From assembly GCA_016206565.1 (NCBI GenBank), contig JACQRG010000026.1, positions 1-26,711 of the forward strand: a stretch of 26,711 nucleotides of DNA. The letters run 5' to 3'. Source of the stretch: Candidatus Omnitrophota bacterium (lineage in GTDB: Bacteria; Omnitrophota; Gorgyraeia; Aquiviventales; Aquiviventaceae). A program made the position numbers and the translations under genes. The notes under the pieces are model-generated. The model did no database searches and was not told the DNA's origin. It saw only the letters and a program-made list of their open reading frames with translations. This document shows positions 17,165-23,886 of the stretch, one piece after another (the first letter of the stretch is position 1; every line of letters starts with the position of its first letter).

Positions 17165-17722
17165 CTAGTGGCGCGCGGCTTTGGCCTGCGCCTGCTTCGG
17201 GATCCAGCCGTGCTGCTCCAGGTAGCCGAGGATCGTCCGGAGACTCTCCTCCTCCGACTCCTGCTCGGTGTCCACCAAAATCTCCGGATGCGCCGGGGCT
17301 TCGTACGGGTCGGAGACGCCGGTGAAGTGCTGGATCTCGCCGGCCAGCGCCTTCTTGTAGAGGCCCTTGACGTCGCGGCGCGTCAGCGCCTCGATGGAGC
17401 ACTTGACGTAGACTTCGATGAAATTGCCGATCTGGTGCCGGTTGTAGTCCCGGATCTCCTTGTAGGGCGAGATCGCCGCGGTGATCGCCACAACCCCGTT
17501 GCGGGTCAGCAGCTTGGCGACATAGCCGATGCGCTTGATGTTGGTGTCGCGGTCTTCCTTGCTGAACCCCAGCCCCTTGCTCAGGTTGGTGCGCACCTCA
17601 TCTCCGTCCAGGATCTCCACCTTCAGGCCGCGGTGGCGCAGCTCCTTGGCGACGTGGTTGGCGAGCGTGGACTTGCCCGCTCCCGACAACCCGGTAAACC
17701 AGAGGGTGAAGCCTTTGTGCAT
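17165..17722 (-). CDS. cysC: adenylylsulfate kinase
   Basis: CysC phosphorylates APS to PAPS with ATP. The 185-aa length is typical. It has Walker A GLSGAGKS at 11-18, DGDEVRTNLSKGLGFSKEDRD for APS binding, AAISPYKEIRDYNR, and the lid region DVKGLYKKALAGEI followed by FTGVSDPYEAP. The start MHKGFTLWFTGLSG is preferred to an ATG seven codons earlier (17743), because a perfect TATAAT lies between the two. The start codon then falls about 2-3 nt after the predicted transcription start and has no ribosome binding site. cysH follows. No ATP sulfurylase gene is in the window. A kinase beside a reductase of APS-type sequence means PAPS may serve sulfation as well as reduction. Confidence 0.96.
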   Translation of the reverse strand: MHKGFTLWFTGLSGAGKSTLANHVAKELRHRGLKVEILDGDEVRTNLSKGLGFSKEDRDTNIKRIGYVAKLLTRNGVVAITAAISPYKEIRDYNRHQIGNFIEVYVKCSIEALTRRDVKGLYKKALAGEIQHFTGVSDPYEAPAHPEILVDTEQESEEESLRTILGYLEQHGWIPKQAQAKAARH

Positions 17723-17731
17723 GAGAGCGGC

Positions 17732-17740
17732 ATTATAGCA
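17732..17740 (-). promoter_or_regulatory. extended -10 promoter of cysC-cysH
   Basis: TGCTATAAT on the minus strand is a perfect -10 hexamer with the extended TGn motif. No good -35 hexamer is found at 16-18 nt. Nine bases lie between the hexamer and the cysC ATG, which predicts a nearly leaderless message. Confidence 0.7.
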
Positions 17741-17764
17741 CATTCTCCGACGCTGGTTTTCCGG

Positions 17765-17770
17765 TACAAT
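17765..17770 (+). promoter_or_regulatory. likely leaderless -10 box of the 85-aa membrane protein gene
   Basis: TACAAT ends 6 nt before the ATG at 17777, so the transcript should begin at the A of the start codon. The -35 region is weak (TTCTCC, 16 nt upstream). It stands divergently from the cysC promoter, whose -10 hexamer lies 27 bp away. Confidence 0.5.
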
Positions 17771-17776
17771 AGGGCC

Positions 17777-18034
17777 ATGGCCGAACCTCCCGGAGCTTCC
17801 ACCTCGCGTTCCCGATGGTACCACAGCGTGTGGTTCGTGCTGGCGATGCTCTTCTTCGTCATGGGCCCCTTCGCCCTGCCGCTGCTGTGGAAGAGCCCGC
17901 GGTTCGCCCTGTGGGCCAAGGTCGCGCTCACGCTAGCACTGGCCGGGGCCACGTGGTGGGCTCTCGCCACCGGTGTCGCACTCTTCCGCCAGCTCATGGA
18001 GCAATCCTCTCAATGGCTCCTCCTGAGCCCTTGA
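17777..18034 (+). CDS. small two-helix membrane protein, 85 aa
   Basis: I do not recognise a family. The protein has a short polar N-terminus (MAEPPGASTSRSRWYH), then two transmembrane helices, about 18-37 (VWFVLAMLFFVMGPFALPLL) and 46-68. A tail ends QQ-like and hydrophobic (FRQLMEQSSQWLLLSP). No ribosome binding site precedes the ATG, but a TACAAT box does. The M48 peptidase gene follows after 18 nt on the same strand, so the two are probably cotranscribed. The frame is open far upstream on the plus strand, but that part is antisense to cysC. Confidence 0.65.
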   Translation: MAEPPGASTSRSRWYHSVWFVLAMLFFVMGPFALPLLWKSPRFALWAKVALTLALAGATWWALATGVALFRQLMEQSSQWLLLSP

Positions 18035-18052
18035 GAGGGCCCGCGCATCCCC

Positions 18053-18847
18053 ATGGTCACCGCTTCATCGAGATGGTGGCTGAGCGTCCTGGTGGGCGTG
18101 TGCGGCTGCGCGCAAAGCAGCTTCAACCTGGCGACCCAGCAGGAAGATTACACGCTCACCTCCACCCAGAAGGAGGTGGCGATGGGCCGCAAGCTGGCCC
18201 TGCGGGTGGAGGAAGAGTTGCCCCGCATCCCCGATGAGCCGCTGCAGGCGCGGGTGGAGGGCCTGGGACGTCGGCTGGCGGCGGTCTGCGACCGGCAGGA
18301 GCTCGCCTACCGCTTCGTCGCCGTGGAGGGCGAGGAGGTCAACGCCTTCGCCCTGCCCGGCGGCTACGTCTACGTGTACCGCGGGCTCTTGGACGCCGCC
18401 AAGAGCGATGACGAGCTGGCCGGCGTGCTCGCCCATGAACTCGGGCACATTGCGGCGCGCCATTCGGTCAAGCGGTACGAGGTGGGGTTGGGCGCCCAAT
18501 TGCTGCAGCTGGCGACGCTGGCGGCGGCGCGGCGAGGCGACGTCGCCCAGGGGCTCCACATCGCCCTGCGGTCGGCCCAGCTCGCCTACGCCCGCCAGGA
18601 TGAGATGGAAGCGGACCGGCTCGGCGTGAAGTACCTGAAGGCGGCGGGGTTTGATCCGAAGGCGATGCTCGAGTTCCTGAAACGGCTGGACGAGCGAGAC
18701 CGCGCGAAGACCCAGTACATGCCCCGCGGCATCGTGCGGCCGTACTATGCCCGCAGCCACCCCTACGTGCCGGAGCGCATCCGCGTCGTGAAGGAAGCGC
18801 TCTACGGCAGCGCGGATTATATAGACTACCTGAACACCCCAGACTAG
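18053..18847 (+). CDS. M48-family metallopeptidase, lipoprotein-type signal
   Basis: This 264-aa zinc protease resembles BepA/YcaL-type periplasmic quality-control proteases. The N-terminus (WWLSVLVGVCGCAQ) is a short signal with Cys17/Cys19 as possible lipidation sites. NAFALPGGYVYVYRGLL leads into the zinc motif HELGH at 128-132. The third ligand comes from the DEMEADRLGV segment near 183-192. The C-terminal RSHPYVPERIR matches the family's substrate-side SHP motif. There is no TPR domain, so it is the short form. Its TAG stop shares a CTAG tetranucleotide with the stop of the convergent tautomerase gene. Confidence 0.93.
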   Translation: MVTASSRWWLSVLVGVCGCAQSSFNLATQQEDYTLTSTQKEVAMGRKLALRVEEELPRIPDEPLQARVEGLGRRLAAVCDRQELAYRFVAVEGEEVNAFALPGGYVYVYRGLLDAAKSDDELAGVLAHELGHIAARHSVKRYEVGLGAQLLQLATLAAARRGDVAQGLHIALRSAQLAYARQDEMEADRLGVKYLKAAGFDPKAMLEFLKRLDERDRAKTQYMPRGIVRPYYARSHPYVPERIRVVKEALYGSADYIDYLNTPD

Positions 18848-19023
18848 GCCAGGGGCTTGCCCGCCATCGCCCAGTCCGACCGTCTCACATCGCGGAAGAC
18901 AATCCAGACCTGCTCCTTCGGCGTCTGGGCGACCTCGACGAATGCCTGGGTCAATAGCTCGGCCAAATGGGCCTTCTGCTGGGGAGTGCGCCCCTCCAGC
19001 CATTCCACGGTGATGACCGGCAT
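18844..19023 (-). CDS. 4-oxalocrotonate tautomerase-like protein, 59 aa
   Basis: The short frame reads MPVITVEWLEGRTPQQKAHL and continues to VWIVFRDVRRSDWAMAG. Pro at residue 2 becomes the catalytic N-terminal proline after Met removal. The EGRT(P/E)QQK and (V/I)VFRDV blocks are typical of the tautomerase superfamily, and the length is that of the short members (about 60). AAAGGAG is 9 nt before the ATG. It follows folC by 18 nt and ends the folate operon, so the substrate might be a pterin- or chorismate-derived keto acid, but that is inference. Its TAG stop overlaps the M48 gene's TAG in CTAG. Confidence 0.88.
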   Translation of the reverse strand: MPVITVEWLEGRTPQQKAHLAELLTQAFVEVAQTPKEQVWIVFRDVRRSDWAMAGKPLA

Positions 19024-19041
19024 GCGCGCACGCTCCTTTCG

Positions 19042-20421
19042 CTAGGTGAGGGCTGCGGTGTCCCGCGACGCCGCGCGGGACGCCGCCTTGAGGGCGGCGC
19101 GCAGCGGCCCGACCAAGTAGAATGACCCGGTGACGACGACCACGTCGGCCCGGTCCGCGGCGTTGGTCAGGTACGTGTAGGCATCCACCGGGTCCGGCAT
19201 GACGTGCACCTCGGCGCAATAGGGCGCAAGCCGCTTGGCCAGCGTCTCGGCGGGCAGGGCGCGCGGGTGCCGGCTTTGGCAGCAGGTGACATCGGCGGCC
19301 AGCGGGCCGAGCGCTTCCCCCACCCCCTCGACGGCTTTATCGCTCGACATGCCCACCAGCAGGTGGATGCGCCGTCCGGCGCCCAGCTCCTGCAGCGTGT
19401 CCGCCAGGGCGCGGGCCGCGTGCGCGTTGTGCGCCCCATCCAGCAGCACCAGGGGCTCCTCCTGGACGACTTCGATGCGCGCCGGGCACGCCACCTGGGC
19501 CAGCCCGCGCTCCACCATGGCGCGCGGCATGCCGGCGGAAGAGAGCGCCTCCACCGCGCCCACCGCCACCGCGGCATTGAGCGCCTGGTGCCGGCCCAGC
19601 AGCGGCAGCTCCAGCTCCTCGTACACGCCCCGCACGCCGGCGATGGACAGCTGCAGGCCGTCCAGGTCGTGCCGGTGGATCCGGGACGTCAGGTCCGCCT
19701 CAGCCTGCAGCAGCGCGCTGCCCTGCTCGGCGCACGCGTCCCGAATCGCGGCGAGCGCCTCCGCCTGCTGCGGCGCGGTGATGACCGTCTGGCGCGGCTT
19801 GATGATGCCGGCCTTTTCGCGCGCAATGGCGGCTAAGTCCGTGCCCAGGATGTCCGTGTGATCGAGGGCGATGGGGGCCAGCACGGACACCGACTGCTCC
19901 ACCACGTTCGTGGCGTCCAGCCGTCCGCCGAGCCCCACTTCAAGCACCGCCACCTCCACTCCCTGGCGCTTAAACTGCTCAAAGGCGACCGCCGTGAGCG
20001 CCTCGAAGTAGGTCGGCGGCGCCTCGCCGCCGCGCCGCCAGCGCTCCACCACGGGCAGGACGCGCTCCAGCGCCTCGCCGAAGGCCGCCTCGCTGATCCA
20101 GTCGTCGCCCTCGGCGCGCGGCTGGGACGGCCCGCCGACCCACGTGCGGATGCGCTCGCGCACGTGCTCGATATGGGGCGAGGCGTAGAGGCCGACGCGC
20201 AGCCGGCTCTCCCGCAGGATGGAATAGATCATGGCGCTGATGGAGCCCTTACCGTTGGTGCCGCCGACGACGATGGCGCGAAAGGCGCGCTGCGGCTCGC
20301 CGAGCCGCTCGCACAGCTCGCGCATGCGCTCGGACCGCAGTCCGCGCACGGCCTCGGGCACGTGGATGCGCTCATGGTCCGTGAGAGCGTCGAGCTCGCG
20401 CAGGGCCTCGTCGTACGTCAT
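19042..20421 (-). CDS. folC: bifunctional folylpolyglutamate synthase/dihydrofolate synthase
   Basis: FolC adds glutamate to dihydropteroate and to folates, which keeps them in the cell and active for one-carbon enzymes. The 459-aa length fits. The ATP loop reads VGGTNGKGSISAM. The Mur-ligase-like blocks are SPHIEHVRERI, EVGLGGRLDATN, ALDHTDILG, AREKAGIIKP and LLDGAHNAHAARAL. A C-terminal domain with VVVTGSFYLVG closes the protein. The start MTYDEALRELDAL overlaps the response regulator stop by four bases (ATGA). Together with pabB, pabC and purH in the same operon it marks a folate theme. Confidence 0.96.
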   Translation of the reverse strand: MTYDEALRELDALTDHERIHVPEAVRGLRSERMRELCERLGEPQRAFRAIVVGGTNGKGSISAMIYSILRESRLRVGLYASPHIEHVRERIRTWVGGPSQPRAEGDDWISEAAFGEALERVLPVVERWRRGGEAPPTYFEALTAVAFEQFKRQGVEVAVLEVGLGGRLDATNVVEQSVSVLAPIALDHTDILGTDLAAIAREKAGIIKPRQTVITAPQQAEALAAIRDACAEQGSALLQAEADLTSRIHRHDLDGLQLSIAGVRGVYEELELPLLGRHQALNAAVAVGAVEALSSAGMPRAMVERGLAQVACPARIEVVQEEPLVLLDGAHNAHAARALADTLQELGAGRRIHLLVGMSSDKAVEGVGEALGPLAADVTCCQSRHPRALPAETLAKRLAPYCAEVHVMPDPVDAYTYLTNAADRADVVVVTGSFYLVGPLRAALKAASRAASRDTAALT

Positions 20422-20822
20422 GGCGCGGGCGCCTGATCGAGGGGGCCGGCGTCGTCCCAACACAGGCAGCGCCCCACCTGGCGGCGCAGCGCCTCGATGG
20501 TAAACGGCTTGATCAGATGGTCCACGGCGCCGGTGCGCTGCCCCTCCCGCAGCACGGACGTCTCTCCTTTCGCGCTGACGATGACGACCGGAATCGCGCT
20601 CGTCTGGGCATCCCCCTTCAGCTTGGCCAGCACCGTCAGGCCGTCCATGCCAGGCATCACCAGGTCCAGCAAGATCAGGTTCGGCTGCAGGGCTTGCGCT
20701 TGGCGCAGGCCCTCGGCGCCATCAGCGGCCGCCGTGACCTCAAACGATGGCGAGAGCGCTGTCGCGATCAGCTCAGCGATCTTCGGCTCGTCATCAATCA
20801 CCAGGACGCGATGCCGGCGCAT
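20418..20822 (-). CDS. single-domain response regulator inside the folate operon
   Basis: The 134-aa receiver has the acidic pair in LVIDDEPKI, the phosphorylation Asp in LILLDLVMPGMDG, VIVSAKGE with its Ser, and the Lys in HLIKPFTIEAL. A short tail (about 120-134, WDDAGPLDQAPAP) follows and there is no output domain. GGAGGAAAG precedes the ATG. It sits between an unknown gene and folC, with a 4-nt overlap to folC. No histidine kinase is near. A direct link to folate metabolism is not expected from the family. Confidence 0.93.
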   Translation of the reverse strand: MRRHRVLVIDDEPKIAELIATALSPSFEVTAAADGAEGLRQAQALQPNLILLDLVMPGMDGLTVLAKLKGDAQTSAIPVVIVSAKGETSVLREGQRTGAVDHLIKPFTIEALRRQVGRCLCWDDAGPLDQAPAP

Positions 20823-20840
20823 GGCTTCTTTCCTCCATCG

Positions 20841-21368
20841 CTACGACGGCCGCCGGCGCTTGCGCCACTCCTCAAGGATGCGCCGCAGGTCGCCGTCGGC
20901 CGAACGCACGACCAGCGCGCCGACGAGCAGCAGCACCGAGAACTGCCAGGCGTCCTCCGGCCCGACCACCAGGCCGGTGGACACGTCCTCGGCGCGGTAC
21001 AGCCGGTCCGTGAAATGCCGCACCGCCTCACCGAGCGGGCCTTCGCGGACATCCAGGGAGGAATGCTCGTGCTGGTAGCGCAGCGAGGGAAACTGGATCC
21101 CCCGCACGAGCAGGAAGGTCGCCAGGGCGCTGTTGCTGACCTCGAACTCGAACCCCTCGAACTGCGGAGAGAAGTCCGGCAGCAGGATGGCGGGGCGCTG
21201 GATCAGCACCTGGCCTCGGCGCACGACCGTATCGCCGGGATTCAGCGCCGATTCGGCCAAGAAGACGTAGGGCACGGCCGTCGCCTCGAAGGTCGCAAGG
21301 TCCTGCAGCCGCAGCCGGACGATGTCCGTCTGGCGGCGCGCCCGGTCCCATTGCTCCTGAAGATCCAT
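20841..21368 (-). CDS. hypothetical protein, 175 aa
   Basis: I do not recognise this protein. It is soluble, starts with a helix rich in Arg/Gln (MDLQEQWDRARRQTDIVRLR), then has a beta-rich part (VPYVFLAESALNPGDTVVRRGQ and the FEGFEFEVSNS region). It ends with a basic helix (LRRILEEWRKRRRPS). No signal peptide or cysteine motif is visible. It lies between the 28-aa peptide gene and the response regulator, 18 nt before the latter, so it may be the regulator's partner. That is inference from position only. Confidence 0.7.
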   Translation of the reverse strand: MDLQEQWDRARRQTDIVRLRLQDLATFEATAVPYVFLAESALNPGDTVVRRGQVLIQRPAILLPDFSPQFEGFEFEVSNSALATFLLVRGIQFPSLRYQHEHSSLDVREGPLGEAVRHFTDRLYRAEDVSTGLVVGPEDAWQFSVLLLVGALVVRSADGDLRRILEEWRKRRRPS

Positions 21369-21393
21369 CTACCCGGCCGGCGTCCAGGGACGC

Positions 21394-21480
21394 TTACGGG
21401 CCCCCCTTCTTCTTGCCCTGCTGATTCACGAGAAACAGCACGACCAGCAACACCAGCAACCCGATCGTCAGAAGATTCAT
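21394..21480 (-). CDS. 28-aa single-pass membrane peptide
   Basis: The frame reads MNLLTIGLLVLLVVLFLVNQ and ends QGKKKGGP: one transmembrane helix with a lysine-rich C-terminal side. AGGAGG stands 11 nt before the ATG and overlaps the purH stop (TAGGAGG). The spacing is slightly long; a GTG three codons earlier is too close to the motif. It is too short for domain searches. The combination of ribosome binding site, hydrophobic core and positive tail, within an operon gap otherwise without genes, makes translation likely. Confidence 0.65.
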   Translation of the reverse strand: MNLLTIGLLVLLVVLFLVNQQGKKKGGP

Positions 21481-21495
21481 CCCGCTCACCGCCTC

Positions 21496-23046
21496 CTAGT
21501 GTCGAAAGTGCCGCATGCCCGTCATCAGCATCGCCACGCCGGCCGCCTCGGCCGCCGCCGCCGCCTCGGCATCTTTGATGGAGCCGCCCGGCTGCACGAT
21601 GGCCGTCACCCCGGCGCGCGCCAGCAGCTCGACTCCGTCCGGAAACGGAAAGAACCCGTCGGAGGCCGCCACCGCCCCCCGCGCCTTCACGCCGGCCTTC
21701 TCGACGGCCAGCCGCACCGAGCCGACCCGGCTGGGTTGGCCCTGCCCGATGCCCACCGTCGCCTGCCCTCGCGCCAGGACGATGCCGTTGGAGCGCACGT
21801 GCTTGGCCGAGCGCCACGCGAACTGCAGGTCGGCCCGTTCCTGGGCCGTGGGCTGGCGCTTCGTCACGACGCGCCAGGCCGCCGGCGATTCGAGCGCCTC
21901 ATCCGGCTGCTGGAGCAGCCATCCCCCGAAGAGCTGGCGCCATTCCAGCCCGGGGGCCGCGGCCGCGGGCCAGTCCAGCGTCACCACGCGCAGGGTGGGC
22001 TTCTTGCCCAAGAGGGCTGCCGCCTGCGGCTCGACCGCCGGCGCCAGGACCACTTCCAGAAACGTCTCGGTCAGCGTGCGGGCCAGCGACGCGTCCACCG
22101 GCCGGTTCACGCCCACGATGCCGCCGAACGCGGACTCCGGATCGCAGGCCAGCGCCTGCTGGTACGCCGCTCCCGGGTCCTGGGCGCTGGAGAGCCCGCA
22201 CTGCGAGGCGTGCTTGATGATGACGCAGGCCGGCGCCTCGAACTCGCGCAGGCAGCGCAGGGCCGCATCGGCATCGAGGAGGTTATTATACGATAGCGCC
22301 TTGCCCTGCAGCTGCCGCATGGTGCCCAGGCCATACGCCGGCCCGTCGCCCGGCACGTACCACGCGCCGGGCTGGTGCGGGTTCTCGCCGTAGCGCAGGG
22401 CCTGCTGCTTGCGCACGCGCGCCGAGGCCTCCTGCGGCAGGTTCTGTCCCTCGGAAGCCGCCGGTCCGCCGCCGACATACGCGGCGATCCCGCGGTCGTA
22501 GGCGCTGGTCAGCGCAAACGCGGCGTGCGCCAGCTCGCGCGCCAGGTCCTGGGGCAGCTCGCCTTGCCCCTGCCGCAGCGCCTCGAGCACCTGCGGGTAC
22601 TGCCCCGGGTGGGAGACGGCCGCGACGTGCGCGAAGTTCTTCGCCGCAGCGCGCAACAGCGCCACCCCCCCGATGTCAATCTGCTCGATCGCCTCCTCGA
22701 GGCTCGCGCCGGAGCGCCCGACGGTCTCCTGGAACGGATAGAGGCTGACCACAACCAGGTCCAGCAGCCCGCGCTCGCCGACCGCGGCGACGTGCTCCGG
22801 ACGGTCGCGGCGCGCCAGGATGCCGGCGTGAATCTTCGGATGCAGGGTCTTGACCCGGCCGTCGAGCTGCTCGGTGATGCCGGCGAAGGTTTCCACGGAG
22901 GTCACCGGCACTCCGGCCTGCGCGAGCGCCTTGGCCGTGCCGCCGGACGCCACGAGCTCTACCCCAAGACCCACCAGCCCCTTGGCGAACGCGCCCAGCC
23001 CGGCTTTGTCGTGGCAGCTGAAGAGGGCGCGCTTCACCCGCACCAT
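21496..23046 (-). CDS. purH: bifunctional AICAR formyltransferase/IMP cyclohydrolase
   Basis: PurH catalyses the last two steps of IMP synthesis and uses 10-formyltetrahydrofolate. The 516-aa length is typical. The N-terminal MGS-like cyclohydrolase domain shows KRALFSCHDKAGL, LVASGGTAKAL, RVKTLHPKIHAGIL and DLVVVSLYPF. The transformylase domain has RYGENPHQ, SYNNLLDADAAL, FGGIVGVNR, SDGFFPFPDGVE and QPGGSIKD. The catalytic Lys-His lies in IIKHASQCG, where most bacteria have KHxNPCG, so Pro is replaced by Gln here. The gene starts directly before the pabC stop on the same strand and is followed by the 28-aa peptide gene. Confidence 0.97.
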   Translation of the reverse strand: MVRVKRALFSCHDKAGLGAFAKGLVGLGVELVASGGTAKALAQAGVPVTSVETFAGITEQLDGRVKTLHPKIHAGILARRDRPEHVAAVGERGLLDLVVVSLYPFQETVGRSGASLEEAIEQIDIGGVALLRAAAKNFAHVAAVSHPGQYPQVLEALRQGQGELPQDLARELAHAAFALTSAYDRGIAAYVGGGPAASEGQNLPQEASARVRKQQALRYGENPHQPGAWYVPGDGPAYGLGTMRQLQGKALSYNNLLDADAALRCLREFEAPACVIIKHASQCGLSSAQDPGAAYQQALACDPESAFGGIVGVNRPVDASLARTLTETFLEVVLAPAVEPQAAALLGKKPTLRVVTLDWPAAAAPGLEWRQLFGGWLLQQPDEALESPAAWRVVTKRQPTAQERADLQFAWRSAKHVRSNGIVLARGQATVGIGQGQPSRVGSVRLAVEKAGVKARGAVAASDGFFPFPDGVELLARAGVTAIVQPGGSIKDAEAAAAAEAAGVAMLMTGMRHFRH

Positions 23047-23886
23047 CTAGCGCCTCCCCATGCCCAGCTCGCGTTCTACCAGCCGCCGGAACGCCCGCCC
23101 CAATCGTTGCGTCACCGGCCCGGGGCGGCCGGTGCCGATGCGCCGGCCGTCAATCCAGGTCACCGGCAGCGCCTCCTTCAGGGTGCTGGAGAGGAACACC
23201 TCGTCCGCGGTGTAGAGCTCATAGCGGGTCAGCGGCACTTCGCGCACCGGCACCTGCAGCCCGGCGGCGACCTCGAAGAGCACGTCCCGCGTGATGCCCG
23301 AGAGCAAGCCCAGCGAGCACGGCGGAGTTTCCAGCGCGCCGTCGCGGATGACGCCGAGGTTGCTCGCGGTGCTCTCCGTCACGAAGCCCTCGGCGGCCAT
23401 GAAGAGCGCCTCGTCCACGCCGCGCAGCTGCGCCTCCTGCACGGCCAGGACGCTGCCCAGGCGGGCCGAGTATTTCGCCTGCGGGCTGATCGCCCCGATG
23501 CGCGGTGGGCGCGCCGGCACCACCGCCACGCGGATGCCGCGGCGGTACGCCGAGGGCGGCGGCGCCTGGATGGGCTGTACCACGATGCTGGGCTGCGAGC
23601 CCCGCGCCGAACGTCGTCCCTGCGGGGGGATGAGCGCGACGCGTACCACGGCCTCGCGCAACCCTGAGCGAGCCAGCGCCTCGAGCAGCTGCGCGGCGAG
23701 CTGCCGCCGGGGCGGCGGTGGAGGCGTACCAAGGAACCGCGCCGAGGCCTCCAGCCGGTCCAGGTGCTGCTCCAGGCGGAAGATGCGACCGTGGTAGGCG
23801 CGCATGGTCTCGAAGCAGCCGTTGGAGCCCCAGTGCGAGGGCAGCGGACCCTGGCCGTTGAGCAGCGCCGGGCTAGGCTCGCGCAT
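23047..23886 (-). CDS. pabC: class IV aminotransferase, probable aminodeoxychorismate lyase
   Basis: This 279-aa PLP enzyme of fold type IV has FETMRAYHGRIFRLEQHLDRL, the PLP lysine in SPQAKYSARLGSVLA, and the cofactor-binding FVTESTASNLGVI with LLSGITRDVLFE. Branched-chain aminotransferases share these motifs. The adjacent pabB and folate genes favour aminodeoxychorismate lyase, which releases p-aminobenzoate. The ATG at 23886 overlaps pabB by 14 nt; a TTG at 23910 would add eight residues. A poly-proline run (GTPPPPPRR) lies in the N-terminal domain. purH begins right after its stop. Confidence 0.85.
   Translation of the reverse strand: MREPSPALLNGQGPLPSHWGSNGCFETMRAYHGRIFRLEQHLDRLEASARFLGTPPPPPRRQLAAQLLEALARSGLREAVVRVALIPPQGRRSARGSQPSIVVQPIQAPPPSAYRRGIRVAVVPARPPRIGAISPQAKYSARLGSVLAVQEAQLRGVDEALFMAAEGFVTESTASNLGVIRDGALETPPCSLGLLSGITRDVLFEVAAGLQVPVREVPLTRYELYTADEVFLSSTLKEALPVTWIDGRRIGTGRPGPVTQRLGRAFRRLVERELGMGRR

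Noticed and set aside
17723..17743. Longer cysC start (MCYNAALMHKG)
   Set aside because: The extension contains the perfect TATAAT and is not part of the conserved APS kinase N-terminus.
18857..19045. A 62-codon plus-strand frame downstream of the M48 peptidase
   Set aside because: The opposite strand encodes a clear tautomerase with Pro2 and a ribosome binding site over the same bases.
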